Below are positions 9,664 through 18,480 of a DNA stretch of 64,000 nt, one piece after another. Origin of the DNA: Halosolutus gelatinilyticus. GTDB lineage: Archaea > Halobacteriota > Halobacteria > Halobacteriales > Natrialbaceae. Position 1 is the stretch's first letter. The number at the start of each line of letters is the position of its first letter. Location: positions 2,790,001 to 2,854,000 of the forward strand of contig NZ_CP095491.1 of assembly GCF_023028105.1 (NCBI RefSeq), read 5' to 3'. The position numbers were made by a program, and so were the translations under genes. A model generated the notes under the pieces. The model made no database searches, was not told the DNA's origin, and saw only the letters and a program-made list of their open reading frames with translations.

Positions 9664-11081
9664 GCGAAATCACCCAGCGAGGCGTCGGCTTCTCCCGTTT
9701 CGTCGCTACCGCCCGATTCGTCCGTCTCGGCTGCGTCGGCGGCCGTCGTCGAACCAGTGGTCGCCCCGTCTTCGGACGTCTCGGCCGTATCGTCGAACGT
9801 CATCTCGTCCGCGCCGTCGAGCGTCGCTTCGGCGGAAGACGACCCGTCTTCGGCCGACTCGGCGTCGATCGCCTCCGCGTCGACCGCCGGCTCGCCCTCG
9901 ACCGACCCGAGTTCGTCTGCGACCGTGGTCACGTCTCCGTCCGAGGGCTCCCGTTCGGGCGCCGGCTCGAACGCTCCCTGATCGTCCTCGAGCAGGTCTC
10001 GAACGCGGCGTTCGACGGTGTCGCGGACGTTCGAGTCCGGCAGCTCGTCGTTCCGAACGGTTTTGTCGATGCTTCGGGCGGCGTCGCTGAGACCCAGTTC
10101 GCGGATCCGTTCCCGGACCGCTTCGTCCGGATCGGCGAAGCTCACCCGCACCTCCTCGTCTTCGTCGGGGAGGTCCCGACGATCGTTGACGCGGGCGATC
10201 AGCGCCCCGCGATCGAGGGCCAACTCCTCGATCGCGGCCGGAGTGATCGGCCGGCCCTCGCCCTCGATCGTCACGACGACGACCGCGTCTTCGAGGTCGT
10301 GTTCCCGGACGCGCTCCTGGACGCGATCGACCCCTTCGTCGGCTTCGAGTTCGAGGTCGACGAAGACGAACTCGCGGGTGGTGTCGAGGCCGCGCCGTCG
10401 AATCGCGACCTCCTCCTCGAACGTGACGAGGTTGTAGCCACGGGGTTCGCGCTCGCTCGCGCTCGCGCGCTCCGTCGAACCGCAGTAGGTGACCCAGGTA
10501 TCGCTCACCTCGGCGGTGCCCGGATCGTGGTTGTCGCCGACCAGGACGGCGTCGAACTCGACCGAGGATTCTGCGAGGAGCCGTTCTGTGTCCCAGTCCG
10601 CGTGCGCGAACGGTTCGAAGAGGCCGTGGCTCACGAGGACGGCGTGGTCGGCCTCGTCGGGAACGGGGGCGAACGCGTACTCGAGGTCGTCCCGGCGGGA
10701 GCGAGGTACGAAGTCGAGGCCGTAGAAGGCCGCGTCGCCGATCACGTGCGGCGTCGCGTCGAGGCGCGTTGCGAGGCCGAGGTCGGCGAAGAGGTCGAGC
10801 CACTGGGCGTCCCGCTTGCCCTCGTGGTTGCCGACGACGGCGAGAAACGGCACGTCTGCGTCGTTGAGGCGTCGGAGGATCTCGACGGTGCCCTGCAGAT
10901 CGACCAGGCCGGGTCGGCGATCGTGAAAGAGGTCGCCGGCGTGGATCACCGCGTCGACGCCGTCGTCGATCGCGTCGGCGGCGACCTGCCGGAAGGCGTC
11001 GAGAAAGTCCCGTCGTCGCTCGGGCGCGTTGTACTGCTGGTACCCGATGTGGGTGTCGCCCGTGTGTATCACCCGCGTCAT
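9660..11081 (-). CDS. mre11: DNA repair exonuclease Mre11
   Basis: 473 residues. Mn-dependent calcineurin-type nuclease that processes double-strand breaks with Rad50. All phosphodiesterase motifs are present: GDTHIG (D9, H11), AGDLFH (D50), GNHE (N85-H86), SHGLFEPF and GDNHD. Residues ~280-370 form the capping region. The C-terminal ~100 residues are highly acidic and low-complexity, typical of haloarchaeal Mre11. It is translated first in the operon and overlaps rad50 by four bases. A winged-helix gene lies 151 bases upstream on the same strand. Confidence 0.97.
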   Translation of the reverse strand: MTRVIHTGDTHIGYQQYNAPERRRDFLDAFRQVAADAIDDGVDAVIHAGDLFHDRRPGLVDLQGTVEILRRLNDADVPFLAVVGNHEGKRDAQWLDLFADLGLATRLDATPHVIGDAAFYGLDFVPRSRRDDLEYAFAPVPDEADHAVLVSHGLFEPFAHADWDTERLLAESSVEFDAVLVGDNHDPGTAEVSDTWVTYCGSTERASASEREPRGYNLVTFEEEVAIRRRGLDTTREFVFVDLELEADEGVDRVQERVREHDLEDAVVVVTIEGEGRPITPAAIEELALDRGALIARVNDRRDLPDEDEEVRVSFADPDEAVRERIRELGLSDAARSIDKTVRNDELPDSNVRDTVERRVRDLLEDDQGAFEPAPEREPSDGDVTTVADELGSVEGEPAVDAEAIDAESAEDGSSSAEATLDGADEMTFDDTAETSEDGATTGSTTAADAAETDESGGSDETGEADASLGDFA

Positions 11082-11232
11082 TGCTCACTCGTTCGAGTGC
11101 CCGCCCTAAAGGGGTTCCGCGACCGGAGTGAAAATAACGCGAGCCGATCGGTTCCAAGCGGCGACACGTCGCCGCCGCTCGACGGCCCGACCGTGGCGAT
11201 CGGCGGCGAGAAACGGCGGGGATGGCGATCGA

Positions 11233-11493
11233 TTACGCGTCGATATCGAGGCTGTAGAGTCGCTTGCGGGCGTCCGAAAACGAGAAGCGGGAGTCGATGA
11301 CGTTCTCCTCGTCGAGGCGGTTCAGTGCGTATCGGACCGTTCGCGCCGGGAGCAGCGTCTCGTCGGCGATCTGTTGCTGGGTCATCGTGTCGTTGTACTC
11401 GAGTACCTTCGCGACGAGTTTGGCGCTCGGAGGGAGATCGCGCACGTCGTCCCACGTGCCCCGCTTGGTCTCTTGCTGTACGGATGCGCTCAT
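11233..11493 (-). CDS. Small winged-helix (MarR-like) DNA-binding protein upstream of mre11
   Basis: 86 residues from ATG 11493 (a GTG three codons upstream is possible). The whole protein is a winged helix: helix 1 SAKLVAKVLEYND, helix 2-3 TQQQIADETLLPARTVRYAL, then wing LDEENVIDSRFSF and KRLYSLDI. It probably binds DNA as a transcription regulator. It precedes mre11-rad50 on the same strand, 151 bases away, so it could be in the same transcription unit. An A+T-rich promoter region (11515-11550) lies just upstream. Confidence 0.85.
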   Translation of the reverse strand: MSASVQQETKRGTWDDVRDLPPSAKLVAKVLEYNDTMTQQQIADETLLPARTVRYALNRLDEENVIDSRFSFSDARKRLYSLDIDA

Positions 11494-11618
11494 CGTACTC
11501 ACCCATTCTAAATACGAGGTGATAATATTTTCTGTTTCATTTTATTCTTCACAGTTATCGGGCCGCCGAAGTGCATCTACCCGAAGCCTCTTATGAACCA
11601 ACACCCAAAGCATGGGTG

Positions 11619-12836
11619 ATGAGTGACACTGTGGACGACGTCGACCTCCCGTACGACGAGGACGAGGCGTCCCAACAGGAGAAAATCCAGGCGCTCGAGG
11701 AACGGCTGGAGATCCTCGAGTCGCAAAACGAGGAGATGCGCGACAAACTCCTCGATGCGAACGCCGAGAACAACAAGTACCAGCAGAAGCTCGAGCGGTT
11801 GACCCACGAGAACAAGAAGCTCAAACAGTCCCCGCTGTTCGTCGCCACGGTTCAGGAGATCACGGACGAAGGCGTCATCATCAAACAGCACGGGAACAAC
11901 CAGGAGGCGCTGACGGAGGTCACCGAGGAGATGCGCGAGGACCTCGAACCCGACGCTCGCGTGGCCGTCAACAACTCCCTCTCTATCGTTAAGACTCTCT
12001 CGAACGAAACCGACGTGCGCGCTCGGGTTATGGAAGTCACCGAGAGCCCCGACGTGAGCTACGAGGACATCGGCGGCCTCGAAGAGCAGTTACAGGAGGT
12101 TCGCGAAACCGTCGAGATGCCCCTGGAGAAGCCCGACATGTTCGATGACGTCGGCATCGACCCGCCGAGCGGCGTCCTGCTGTACGGCCCGCCGGGGACG
12201 GGCAAGACGATGCTCGCGAAGGCCGTCGCCAACCAGACCGACGCCACCTTCATCAAGATGGCCGGCTCCGAACTGGTCCACAAGTTCATCGGCGAGGGCG
12301 CCAAGCTCGTCCGGGATCTGTTCGACGTCGCCCGCGACCACGAACCCGCGGTCATCTTCATCGACGAGATCGACGCGATCGCCGCCAAGCGAACGGAGTC
12401 GAAAACGTCGGGCGACGCAGAGGTTCAACGGACGATGATGCAACTGCTCTCCGAGATGGACGGCTTCGAGGAGCGCGGCGAGATCCGCATCATCGCCGCG
12501 ACCAACCGCTTCGACATGCTCGATCGCGCCATCCTCCGACCGGGCCGCTTCGATCGCCTCATCGAGGTGCCAAAGCCGAACGAGGAAGGCCGAGAGATCA
12601 TCTTCCAGATCCACACGCGCGACATGAACGTCGACGACGACGTCGACTTCGCGGCGCTGGCCGCCGAGGCCGAAGACGCCTCCGGTGCGGACGTCAAAGC
12701 GATCTGCACCGAAGCCGGCATGTTCGCGATCCGCGACGATCGCACCGAGATCCGGATGGAGGACTTCCACAACGCCTGGGAGAAGGTCCAGCAGGAGTCC
12801 GATGCCGCCGAAGACGTCTCGAAGACGTTCGCGTAA
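11619..12836 (+). CDS. pan: Proteasome-activating nucleotidase (PAN, AAA ATPase)
   Basis: 405 residues. Hexameric AAA unfoldase that feeds substrates to the 20S proteasome. The N-terminal coiled coil (about 17-70) is followed by an OB domain, then the AAA module with Walker A GPPGTGKT (190-197), pore loop F223-I-G, Walker B FIDEID (D249, E250), sensor 1 AATNR and an RPGRFDR arginine finger. ATG 11619 was chosen because the protein then starts as known haloarchaeal PAN proteins do (S-D-T-V-D-D-V-D-L) and a TTATGAA box lies ~28 bases upstream. The C-terminus ends K-T-F-A rather than the canonical hydrophobic-Tyr-X proteasome-docking tail. Confidence 0.96.
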   Translation: MSDTVDDVDLPYDEDEASQQEKIQALEERLEILESQNEEMRDKLLDANAENNKYQQKLERLTHENKKLKQSPLFVATVQEITDEGVIIKQHGNNQEALTEVTEEMREDLEPDARVAVNNSLSIVKTLSNETDVRARVMEVTESPDVSYEDIGGLEEQLQEVRETVEMPLEKPDMFDDVGIDPPSGVLLYGPPGTGKTMLAKAVANQTDATFIKMAGSELVHKFIGEGAKLVRDLFDVARDHEPAVIFIDEIDAIAAKRTESKTSGDAEVQRTMMQLLSEMDGFEERGEIRIIAATNRFDMLDRAILRPGRFDRLIEVPKPNEEGREIIFQIHTRDMNVDDDVDFAALAAEAEDASGADVKAICTEAGMFAIRDDRTEIRMEDFHNAWEKVQQESDAAEDVSKTFA

Positions 12837-13006
12837 ACTCGGGCGGCAGGTTTCGACTCGGTTCTCGATCGCAGGCGTTTCTACTATACCCACCTCCTCC
12901 TGTCACGGACCGATTGCACACCCTCGTTGCGAACTGACCGTCGCCTCCGTGTCTGCTACTACCGAAATAATCAAACTCCTCTCGTCGAAGATGGTTCTAA
13001 CCGATT

Positions 13007-13366
13007 TCACAGCGTAACTGGTGGGTCAAGACCGGGATCGATATCGATGATGGCTGAAAGCTGGGGCTCCAGCTGTTCGAACTGCGGTGTTGGTTCCACC
13101 AGTTGACGCTCTCGATCGTATTCGACGATCGAGAGGTCTTCCAACTTCGGGATGTGGGTATGGAGTAGCGAGATCTGAATGTCCGATATCTCTTCTCCGG
13201 AAAGCTCCGTTATGGCCGTATGATGATTCTGATCGACGATAATCTGCTTGAGATCGTTCATCGTTAGCGATCGGTTCTCGTGGGCGAGAGCTGCGAGGAT
13301 GATGCGACGGTGCTGATCTTGACACAGTTCAAGAACTGCGTCGAACTCGGTAGAAGACCCAACCAT
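13007..13366 (-). CDS. HTH regulator of the haloarchaeal DUF7344 type
   Basis: 119 residues. The N-terminal two thirds form a winged helix beginning VLELCQDQHRRIILAALAHE with NRSLTMNDLKQII, followed by a helix ISDIQISLLHTHIPKLEDLS and a wing IVEYDRERQLVEPT. This is the pattern of a large haloarchaeal family of small HTH proteins (DUF7344). Likely a sequence-specific regulator with unknown target. G+C of the gene is clearly below its neighbours. The next gene on the same strand is another regulator, 58 bases away. Confidence 0.8.
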   Translation of the reverse strand: MVGSSTEFDAVLELCQDQHRRIILAALAHENRSLTMNDLKQIIVDQNHHTAITELSGEEISDIQISLLHTHIPKLEDLSIVEYDRERQLVEPTPQFEQLEPQLSAIIDIDPGLDPPVTL

Positions 13367-13424
13367 TACCCCTACATAAACGACTTGCGCGGTTCAGGGT
13401 GGCTTTTGCATTTCCAACACTCTT

Positions 13425-14093
13425 TTAAGTGTCTTCTCGGGCTGAACTCCGTACGCCGGACAGCGTCGATCCAAGGACGTGCTGGATTCCACGCCGGAGT
13501 CGAGACGCAACGGCCTGGTGTGAGATTCCAAGTTCGTCTCCGAGTTCTTCCATCGTCACGTCGCGGGGAGAGTTGAAGTACCCGCGATCGTAGGCGAGTA
13601 CCAGCGCCTCTTCTTGGGTATCGGTCAGTGCGCCCTCGGTATCCGACTCGATCGGCGTGAGTGCGTGAAGCTTCGTCAGCGTGATCGGGATGTCTAACTC
13701 TCGGCAGCGTTGCTGAAAGGTTGTGATGTCGTACTGGTCGTCCCCGCGAATGCTGAACGTCCACTGCTGGGCCGTTCCCACTGCCTCGATGAGTGGAATT
13801 TCCGTTTCTGTCAAGACGCTCAGGACGCCGTTGTACTCCATCGCCCACTCGACGCGCAACAGATATTGATCCTCGACTGAATCGATAAGTTGGATAGCAT
13901 CCACGCCCGGATGGTCGGAAAATTCACTCTCGATATCGTCAACGACCGTTCCTCGAACCCAGAAGTAGGGAACGATCGACTCTCGTCCCGGAATAATCCG
14001 TTCCAGTTCGACCGTTATCCTCGGTAGCTGTGTGAACACGCTTCCCAAGGGGAACTGATCGGACGGAATCGTAAACGTCGCTTCGGTAGCCAT
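13425..14093 (-). CDS. Bat-type HTH-10 transcription regulator
   Basis: 222 residues from ATG 14093 (an upstream in-frame start at 14141 is less likely). The N-terminal domain resembles the bacterioopsin-activator-associated sensor region (ATFTIPSDQFPLGSVF and RVEWAMEYNGVLSVL). The C-terminal HTH-10 domain is clear: LTDTQEEALVLAYDRGYF, then SPRDVTMEELGDELGISHQA and VASRLRRGIQHVL. Such proteins regulate energy and membrane genes in haloarchaea. The target here is unknown. It lies in the lower-GC islet. Confidence 0.88.
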   Translation of the reverse strand: MATEATFTIPSDQFPLGSVFTQLPRITVELERIIPGRESIVPYFWVRGTVVDDIESEFSDHPGVDAIQLIDSVEDQYLLRVEWAMEYNGVLSVLTETEIPLIEAVGTAQQWTFSIRGDDQYDITTFQQRCRELDIPITLTKLHALTPIESDTEGALTDTQEEALVLAYDRGYFNSPRDVTMEELGDELGISHQAVASRLRRGIQHVLGSTLSGVRSSAREDT

Positions 14094-14357
14094 CGTCCGG
14101 ACAGTCGGACTCTGATCGTAAATGCCTACCACACGGACCATAGAGATCTGGCAAGCACTGAACCGCCCACGAAACTATCGTGTCGAAATGCAGTTTTTCG
14201 CCGCCCCGTAACGGACGCGGAATCACCGTAATTCTACCTGTTTGTATGCTGCTCGTCGATCTGTGGGCGCTGTATCTCGTCGACAGACGGTCGAGAGCGG
14301 TAGAAGAGAATGCAAGTCGGTCCTGATCGCGCAGTGCCGAACGCGATCGGCGCTCAC

Positions 14358-14495
14358 CTACAGCGTCGCGAAGACGAGCCACGGGACGATGAACAGGGCG
14401 ATCGTGAGAAGCGCGAGGATCAGCAGATATCCCGCACCCGTCCCCGCAGCGGTGATCCACGCCGGATGCTCGAATTCGCTGAGATCGACTGCCAT
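14358..14495 (-). CDS. 45-residue single-span membrane protein
   Basis: Translation from ATG 14495 gives 45 residues: a short acidic amphipathic start (AVDLSEFEHPAWITAAG) then one long hydrophobic segment (GYLLILALLTIALFIVPWLV) ending ATL. A TATA-like run (ACTATAAACG on the forward strand around 14516) lies just upstream. I believe similar tiny proteins recur in haloarchaea. Function unknown. The short length makes this moderately confident. Confidence 0.6.
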   Translation of the reverse strand: MAVDLSEFEHPAWITAAGTGAGYLLILALLTIALFIVPWLVFATL

Positions 14496-14752
14496 ATCCT
14501 ACCAGTCCGGCGAATAAACTATAAACGTGTCGGTGACAGGAACCCGCTCGATTCTGATCGCGAGCTCGATCGGCGGCCGCGGATCTCCGATCGGTTCGGG
14601 CCACCGGCGACGACTCGATCGCCGACATCGATCGCCACGCCGCGAACTCGATCGACAGTCGGACGAAACCGGTCGACGGGAATCGGGGCAGTGTCTGCGA
14701 TCGAACCGCGGTTTCGGACGGTTTTTACCGGGCCGCTCTCTACCCTCCTGCA

Positions 14753-15304
14753 ATGACCAAGATCGTCGTGGTCGACAACCACGGACAGTTCACCCACCTC
14801 GAACGCCGGGCGCTTCGCGATCTCGGCGTCGACACGGAGTTGATCGACAACGAGACGCCCCCCGAAGAAGCCGACGCTGACGGCGTCGTGCTTTCGGGCG
14901 GCCCGGACATGGACCGCATCGGCCGATCGGCCGACTACCTCGACGCGGACGTCCCGGTGCTCGGGATCTGCCTGGGGATGCAGTTGATCGCAGCGGAACT
15001 CGGCGGCCGCGTCGGTGGCGGCGAGTACGGCGGCTACGCCGACGTGAACGTCGAGATCGTCGACGGCGGCGATCCTCTGACCGGAACGTTGCACCCCGAG
15101 ACCCGCGTCTGGGCCAGCCACGCCGACGAGGTGAAGGAACTCCCCGAGGGCTTCGACCTGACCGCCCGAAGCGACGTCTGCGACGTCGAGGCGATGAGCG
15201 ACACCGATCGCGACCTCTACGGGGTCCAGTGGCACCCGGAGGTCGCCCACACCGAGGAGGGCGAGGAAATCTTCGAGAACTTCGTCGAGATCTGCCGGCA
15301 GTAA
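14753..15304 (+). CDS. guaAA: GMP synthase glutamine amidotransferase subunit A
   Basis: 183 residues, the full length of the stand-alone archaeal glutaminase subunit. It hydrolyses glutamine and passes ammonia to the separate GuaA-B synthetase (XMP to GMP). The catalytic triad is visible: C73 in GICLGMQ, H161 and E163 in WHPEV. VLSGGPD near residue 47 is the usual substrate loop. The promoter GGTTTTTACCGG lies ~30 bases before ATG 14753. No synthetase-subunit gene is adjacent, which is normal in archaea. Confidence 0.96.
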   Translation: MTKIVVVDNHGQFTHLERRALRDLGVDTELIDNETPPEEADADGVVLSGGPDMDRIGRSADYLDADVPVLGICLGMQLIAAELGGRVGGGEYGGYADVNVEIVDGGDPLTGTLHPETRVWASHADEVKELPEGFDLTARSDVCDVEAMSDTDRDLYGVQWHPEVAHTEEGEEIFENFVEICRQ

Positions 15305-15523
15305 CTCCTGCCGACGGTTTTCTGGCCCACACTCGACCGGCCTCTCCGTAATTACGTCGGTTACGCTCGATTCGTTCGGACCGAACACCCCTGCAAGTCG
15401 ACCGCACTCTCTCGCGGCGATCGCTCTCGACTCGGTTGTGCGATGCCGATTACACCGGTGTTACGTGGTTGCACTATTGTCGCCAAACGGATATATGGGT
15501 TAGAAAGCGAATCAGGTAACGTG

Positions 15524-15601
15524 ATGCAATCAGTGTCAATCGACGCGCCGCGCGCGACCGTATCGAGTTCGAACCGCCCCGTCGAGACGGAGGGGAACTG
15601 A
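15524..15601 (+). CDS. Possible 25-residue leader peptide upstream of the NmrA-family gene
   Basis: A TATA-like element GATATATGG (about 15489-15497) is ~28 bases before the ATG (or a GTG one codon earlier), exactly where a leaderless haloarchaeal ORF would begin. The 25-residue ORF (starts Q-S-V-S-I-D-A-P) ends with TGA at 15599-15601, one base before the ATG of the next gene at 15603. That next gene has a purine-rich GGAGGGG about 8 bases before its start, inside this ORF. So the mRNA may be bicistronic with a tiny first ORF. No homology known to me. Confidence 0.4.
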   Translation: MQSVSIDAPRATVSSSNRPVETEGN

Positions 15602-15602
15602 G

Positions 15603-16508
15603 ATGGTCGAGCGCGTTCTCGTCACCGGAGCGACCGGAAATCAGGGCGGTGCGGTCGTCGACCACCTCTTGGCGTCGGATGCCGACTTCGACGTCTACGG
15701 CCTCACGCGGGACGCCTCCGGCGAGACGGCGCAGGAACTCGCCGGTCGGGGCGTGACGATGGTCGAGGGCGACCTGAACGACGCGGACTCTCTGGCGCCC
15801 CGGGTCGCCGAGGTGGACGCCGTCTTCGCGGTCACCAACTTCTGGACCGAGGGCTACGACCAGCAGGTCCAACAGGGCGAAAACATCGCCGAGGTCGCCG
15901 CCGCCGAGGGCGTCGACCAGTTCGTCCTCAGCGGCGTCGGCAGCCACTGGGAGGACACCGGCGTCCCGCACTTCGATTCCGCGTGGGATATCGAGCAGCA
16001 CGCTCGGGACCTCGACCTTCCCCTGACCGTGCTCGGCCCGGTGTTCTTCTTCCAGAACTTCGAAGCGTTCGCCGAGGACGTCGTCGAAGACGGGACGCTC
16101 GCCCTGCCGCTCGAGGAGGGCGTCCCCCTGCAGATGGTCGACACCGACGACGTCGGCCGCGCCGCCGCCGTCGCGTTCGAGAACCCCGACGAATTCGTCG
16201 GCGATCGCATCGAACTCGCGGGCGACGAGAAGACTCTCGCCGAGGCAGCCGACGTCCTCTCCGAGGTCACCGGTCGGGACGTCGAGCCCGTTCACGTCCC
16301 GATCGAGGACGCCTACGACGCCTTCGGCGAGGAGTTCACCGTCATGTGCGAGTGGTTCAACGAGGTCGGCTACGGCGCGGATATCGACGCGCTCGAGGAC
16401 CGCTTCGGCTTCGAGTTCGTCGACCTCGAAACCTATCTCCGCGAGAGCGGCTGGGAGGACAAGGAGGGGATGGCGTCGGTTCCGGGCTGGGTCAAGGCGA
16501 TGCAGTGA
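15603..16508 (+). CDS. NmrA-family NAD(P)-binding protein
   Basis: 301 residues. Atypical short-chain dehydrogenase/NmrA fold: the dinucleotide-binding loop GATGNQGG at residues 9-16, then AVFAVTNFW and the strand FVLSGVGSHW. The usual SDR catalytic Tyr-X3-Lys is not evident, as in NmrA-type redox sensors and some NAD(P)H:quinone reductase-like proteins. Function could be redox sensing or reduction of a small substrate. It converges on hflX (33 bases between stops). Confidence 0.87.
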   Translation: MVERVLVTGATGNQGGAVVDHLLASDADFDVYGLTRDASGETAQELAGRGVTMVEGDLNDADSLAPRVAEVDAVFAVTNFWTEGYDQQVQQGENIAEVAAAEGVDQFVLSGVGSHWEDTGVPHFDSAWDIEQHARDLDLPLTVLGPVFFFQNFEAFAEDVVEDGTLALPLEEGVPLQMVDTDDVGRAAAVAFENPDEFVGDRIELAGDEKTLAEAADVLSEVTGRDVEPVHVPIEDAYDAFGEEFTVMCEWFNEVGYGADIDALEDRFGFEFVDLETYLRESGWEDKEGMASVPGWVKAMQ

Positions 16509-16541
16509 TCGGACCGGAGTAGCGTCCGCTCGCTTCGACTT

Positions 16542-17882
16542 CTACGCCGCCCGGGTAATCCGGGCCGCGTCCGCCCGCAACCGATCGATCGTCGGCGGCG
16601 ATCCGCGGCAGACGATCGTCACGGCGTCGCCGTCGTACTCGACCTCCTCGACGGCCGTCCGATCGTACGCCCGCGAGACGAGCGACATCGCGTCGTCACA
16701 GTTCGGCATTCGGAGCGTCGCGCGCTCGGTCGGCAGTCGGCGCCGGATCGCCGATCGAAGCCGATCGAGGTTCGTTCCGTCGAGGATGCTCACCGGAACC
16801 GGATCCGCCGCCGACGCGGGCACGCGGTCCGACGCGAGTTCGCGACGGCGGACTCGCTCGTCCGCCGAGAGTCGATCGACCTTGTTCAGCGCCGGAACGA
16901 TCCTCTCGCCGTCGACACCCTGTACGTCGAGCACCTCGAGTGCGACTTCGAGTCGATCGCGAACCCCTTCCCGAGGGCCGCTCGCGTCGGCGACGAGGAC
17001 GACGACGTCAGCTGCGGCCGCCTCGGAGAGCGTCGAAGTGAACGACTCGACGAGATCGTGGGGCAGGTCGTCGACGAATCCAACGGTGTCGGTCGCGAGC
17101 ATCGGTCGGCCGTCGATCGTTGCCCGCCGAGTCGTCGTCTCGAGCGTCTCGAAGAGTCGATCGGCGACGGCAGCGGTCGCGTTCTTGTTCGAGGCCTCGT
17201 CGGCCGAGCGTCCGTCAGCCCCCTCTCCGTCGGGGTGTGCGTCCTCGATCGACAGGTCGTCGGCGAGCCGGTGCAAAAGTGTCGACTTCCCGGCGTTCGT
17301 GTAGCCCGTGATGGTGACGAGGTCGAATCCCTCCTCGCGGCGGCGTTTTCGGAACTGCTCGGCGGGATCCGGGAGTTCCTCGAGTTTTCCTTCTAGTCGA
17401 TCGATTCGATCGCGAACGTCGTAAACGGGGGATCCCTTCTCGGTCTCCTCGTTGAGCAGCCCCTCGTCCGCCGACTCAATCACTCGCGGCAGGTCGTAGC
17501 GAAGGCGCGCCAGTTCGACCTGGTGTTGCGCCCGTCGCGTTCCCGCCTGCGTCTCGAAGATTTCGAGGACGAGCCGATAGCGATCGATCACCACCGTCCC
17601 GTCCGGCATCGTCGATTCGATCGCGCGGTGCTGGCTCGGCGTGAGTTCGCCGTCGACGACGAGGCGCCGGGCGTCGGTCGCGATCACGGTTTCGGCCAGG
17701 TCGTCGAGCTTTCCTCGGCCGAAGTACGTTCCGGCGTCTTCGGGTCCGACTTGCGTTCGTTCGGCGACGACCTCGTCGCCGAGCGCGCGGACCAGCGCTC
17801 GAATCTCGTCGGTCGCGACGGGGGCGGTCGTCGATCGGTTCGCGATGACTGTGCGTCTGCTTTCGTTTCGTGCTCGTGCCAT
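16542..17882 (-). CDS. hflX: GTPase HflX (ribosome-associated)
   Basis: 446 residues. The N-terminal HflX domain (about 10-120, with GTYFGRGKLDDL and TPSQHRAIE) and the glycine-rich linker are followed by a coiled segment and an Obg-like G domain: G1 GYTNAGKST (193-201), G3 DTVGFVDDLPHDLVESF and G4 NKVD. HflX binds the large ribosomal subunit and splits stalled ribosomes in bacteria. An archaeal role is less studied. An unusual polar stretch (DAHPDGEGADGRSADEASNK) lies after switch I, a haloarchaeal-looking insertion. Confidence 0.94.
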   Translation of the reverse strand: MARARNESRRTVIANRSTTAPVATDEIRALVRALGDEVVAERTQVGPEDAGTYFGRGKLDDLAETVIATDARRLVVDGELTPSQHRAIESTMPDGTVVIDRYRLVLEIFETQAGTRRAQHQVELARLRYDLPRVIESADEGLLNEETEKGSPVYDVRDRIDRLEGKLEELPDPAEQFRKRRREEGFDLVTITGYTNAGKSTLLHRLADDLSIEDAHPDGEGADGRSADEASNKNATAAVADRLFETLETTTRRATIDGRPMLATDTVGFVDDLPHDLVESFTSTLSEAAAADVVVLVADASGPREGVRDRLEVALEVLDVQGVDGERIVPALNKVDRLSADERVRRRELASDRVPASAADPVPVSILDGTNLDRLRSAIRRRLPTERATLRMPNCDDAMSLVSRAYDRTAVEEVEYDGDAVTIVCRGSPPTIDRLRADAARITRAA

Positions 17883-18231
17883 TTCGCTGTGGATCGTAGT
17901 GTCGTCATGGTAGTGTGAGTCGATACGGCGGCCCCCGCTTCGGCGTCTCGCGGAGCGGGGGCTCTGGAATCGAACGCGGACCGGGCTAGGCCGTCAGCTG
18001 CTACCGCGGAATCACGTCGACCGTCGTCGACGAGACGGCCGGAACGACCCCGGTTCAGCGAAAGGAAGAGGTCTCCATCGTGCTCGGACCGAACGTCACT
18101 GCGCTGGCACAAAATCGTTTCGGGTACCTCCCGCGGCGGATCGAGTACCGGGAGGGGACGTGGGCCGTCGGAATCGAATCCCGAACGATGCCTCTGGCGG
18201 TGTGGCTTCCGGAGAAGAACGGTTCGGCTCC
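17883..18231. other. 349-base intergenic region with three hairpins
   Basis: No gene seen. It separates the hflX start from the DUF3194 stop, both leftward. A hairpin with a perfect 9-bp stem GCCCCCGCT/AGCGGGGGC lies at 17931-17939 and 17954-17962. A 6-bp inverted repeat CGTCGA/TCGACG lies at 18015-18020 and 18027-18032. A 7-bp stem CCTCCCG/CGGGAGG lies at 18127-18133 and 18149-18155. The last could help end the pfdB-DUF3194 transcript. The first sits just before hflX and could act in its promoter/leader. None is followed by a clear T-tract. Confidence 0.45.
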
Positions 18232-18480
18232 CTACTCGCCGAAGAGGTCGTCGACGGCCTCCCGCGCGGCGAGAGCCGCGTCGTCGGCGACCCGATCGGG
18301 ATCGACGTCGTCGTCGGGGGCGTTGAGGTAGACGTCGACCTCGAGGACGCCGTCCTCGAAGGTCACGGTGACGTCGACGTCACGCACTGCCGATTGCTTG
18401 TACCGGGAGAAGATGAGCCCCTCCGCGGCGTCGGCCGCCGTCCGGACGACCTCCTCGTCGGTCGGTTCGTCCGCGCTCAT
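18232..18480 (-). CDS. DUF3194 family protein
   Basis: 82 residues. Archaeal DUF3194 family of unknown function, habitually encoded beside prefoldin beta. Pattern: an N-terminal helix VVRTAADAAEGLIFSRYK, then two beta-strands with VDVTVTFEDGVLEVDVYL, then an acidic helical tail. The start codon follows the pfdB stop with no spacer, so it is translationally coupled to prefoldin beta. Possible link to protein folding by context only. Confidence 0.88.
   Translation of the reverse strand: MSADEPTDEEVVRTAADAAEGLIFSRYKQSAVRDVDVTVTFEDGVLEVDVYLNAPDDDVDPDRVADDAALAAREAVDDLFGE

Noticed and set aside
9706-11157. 483-codon reverse frame overlapping mre11
   Set aside because: Shadow of mre11, extremely Arg-rich, and carries none of the nuclease motifs.
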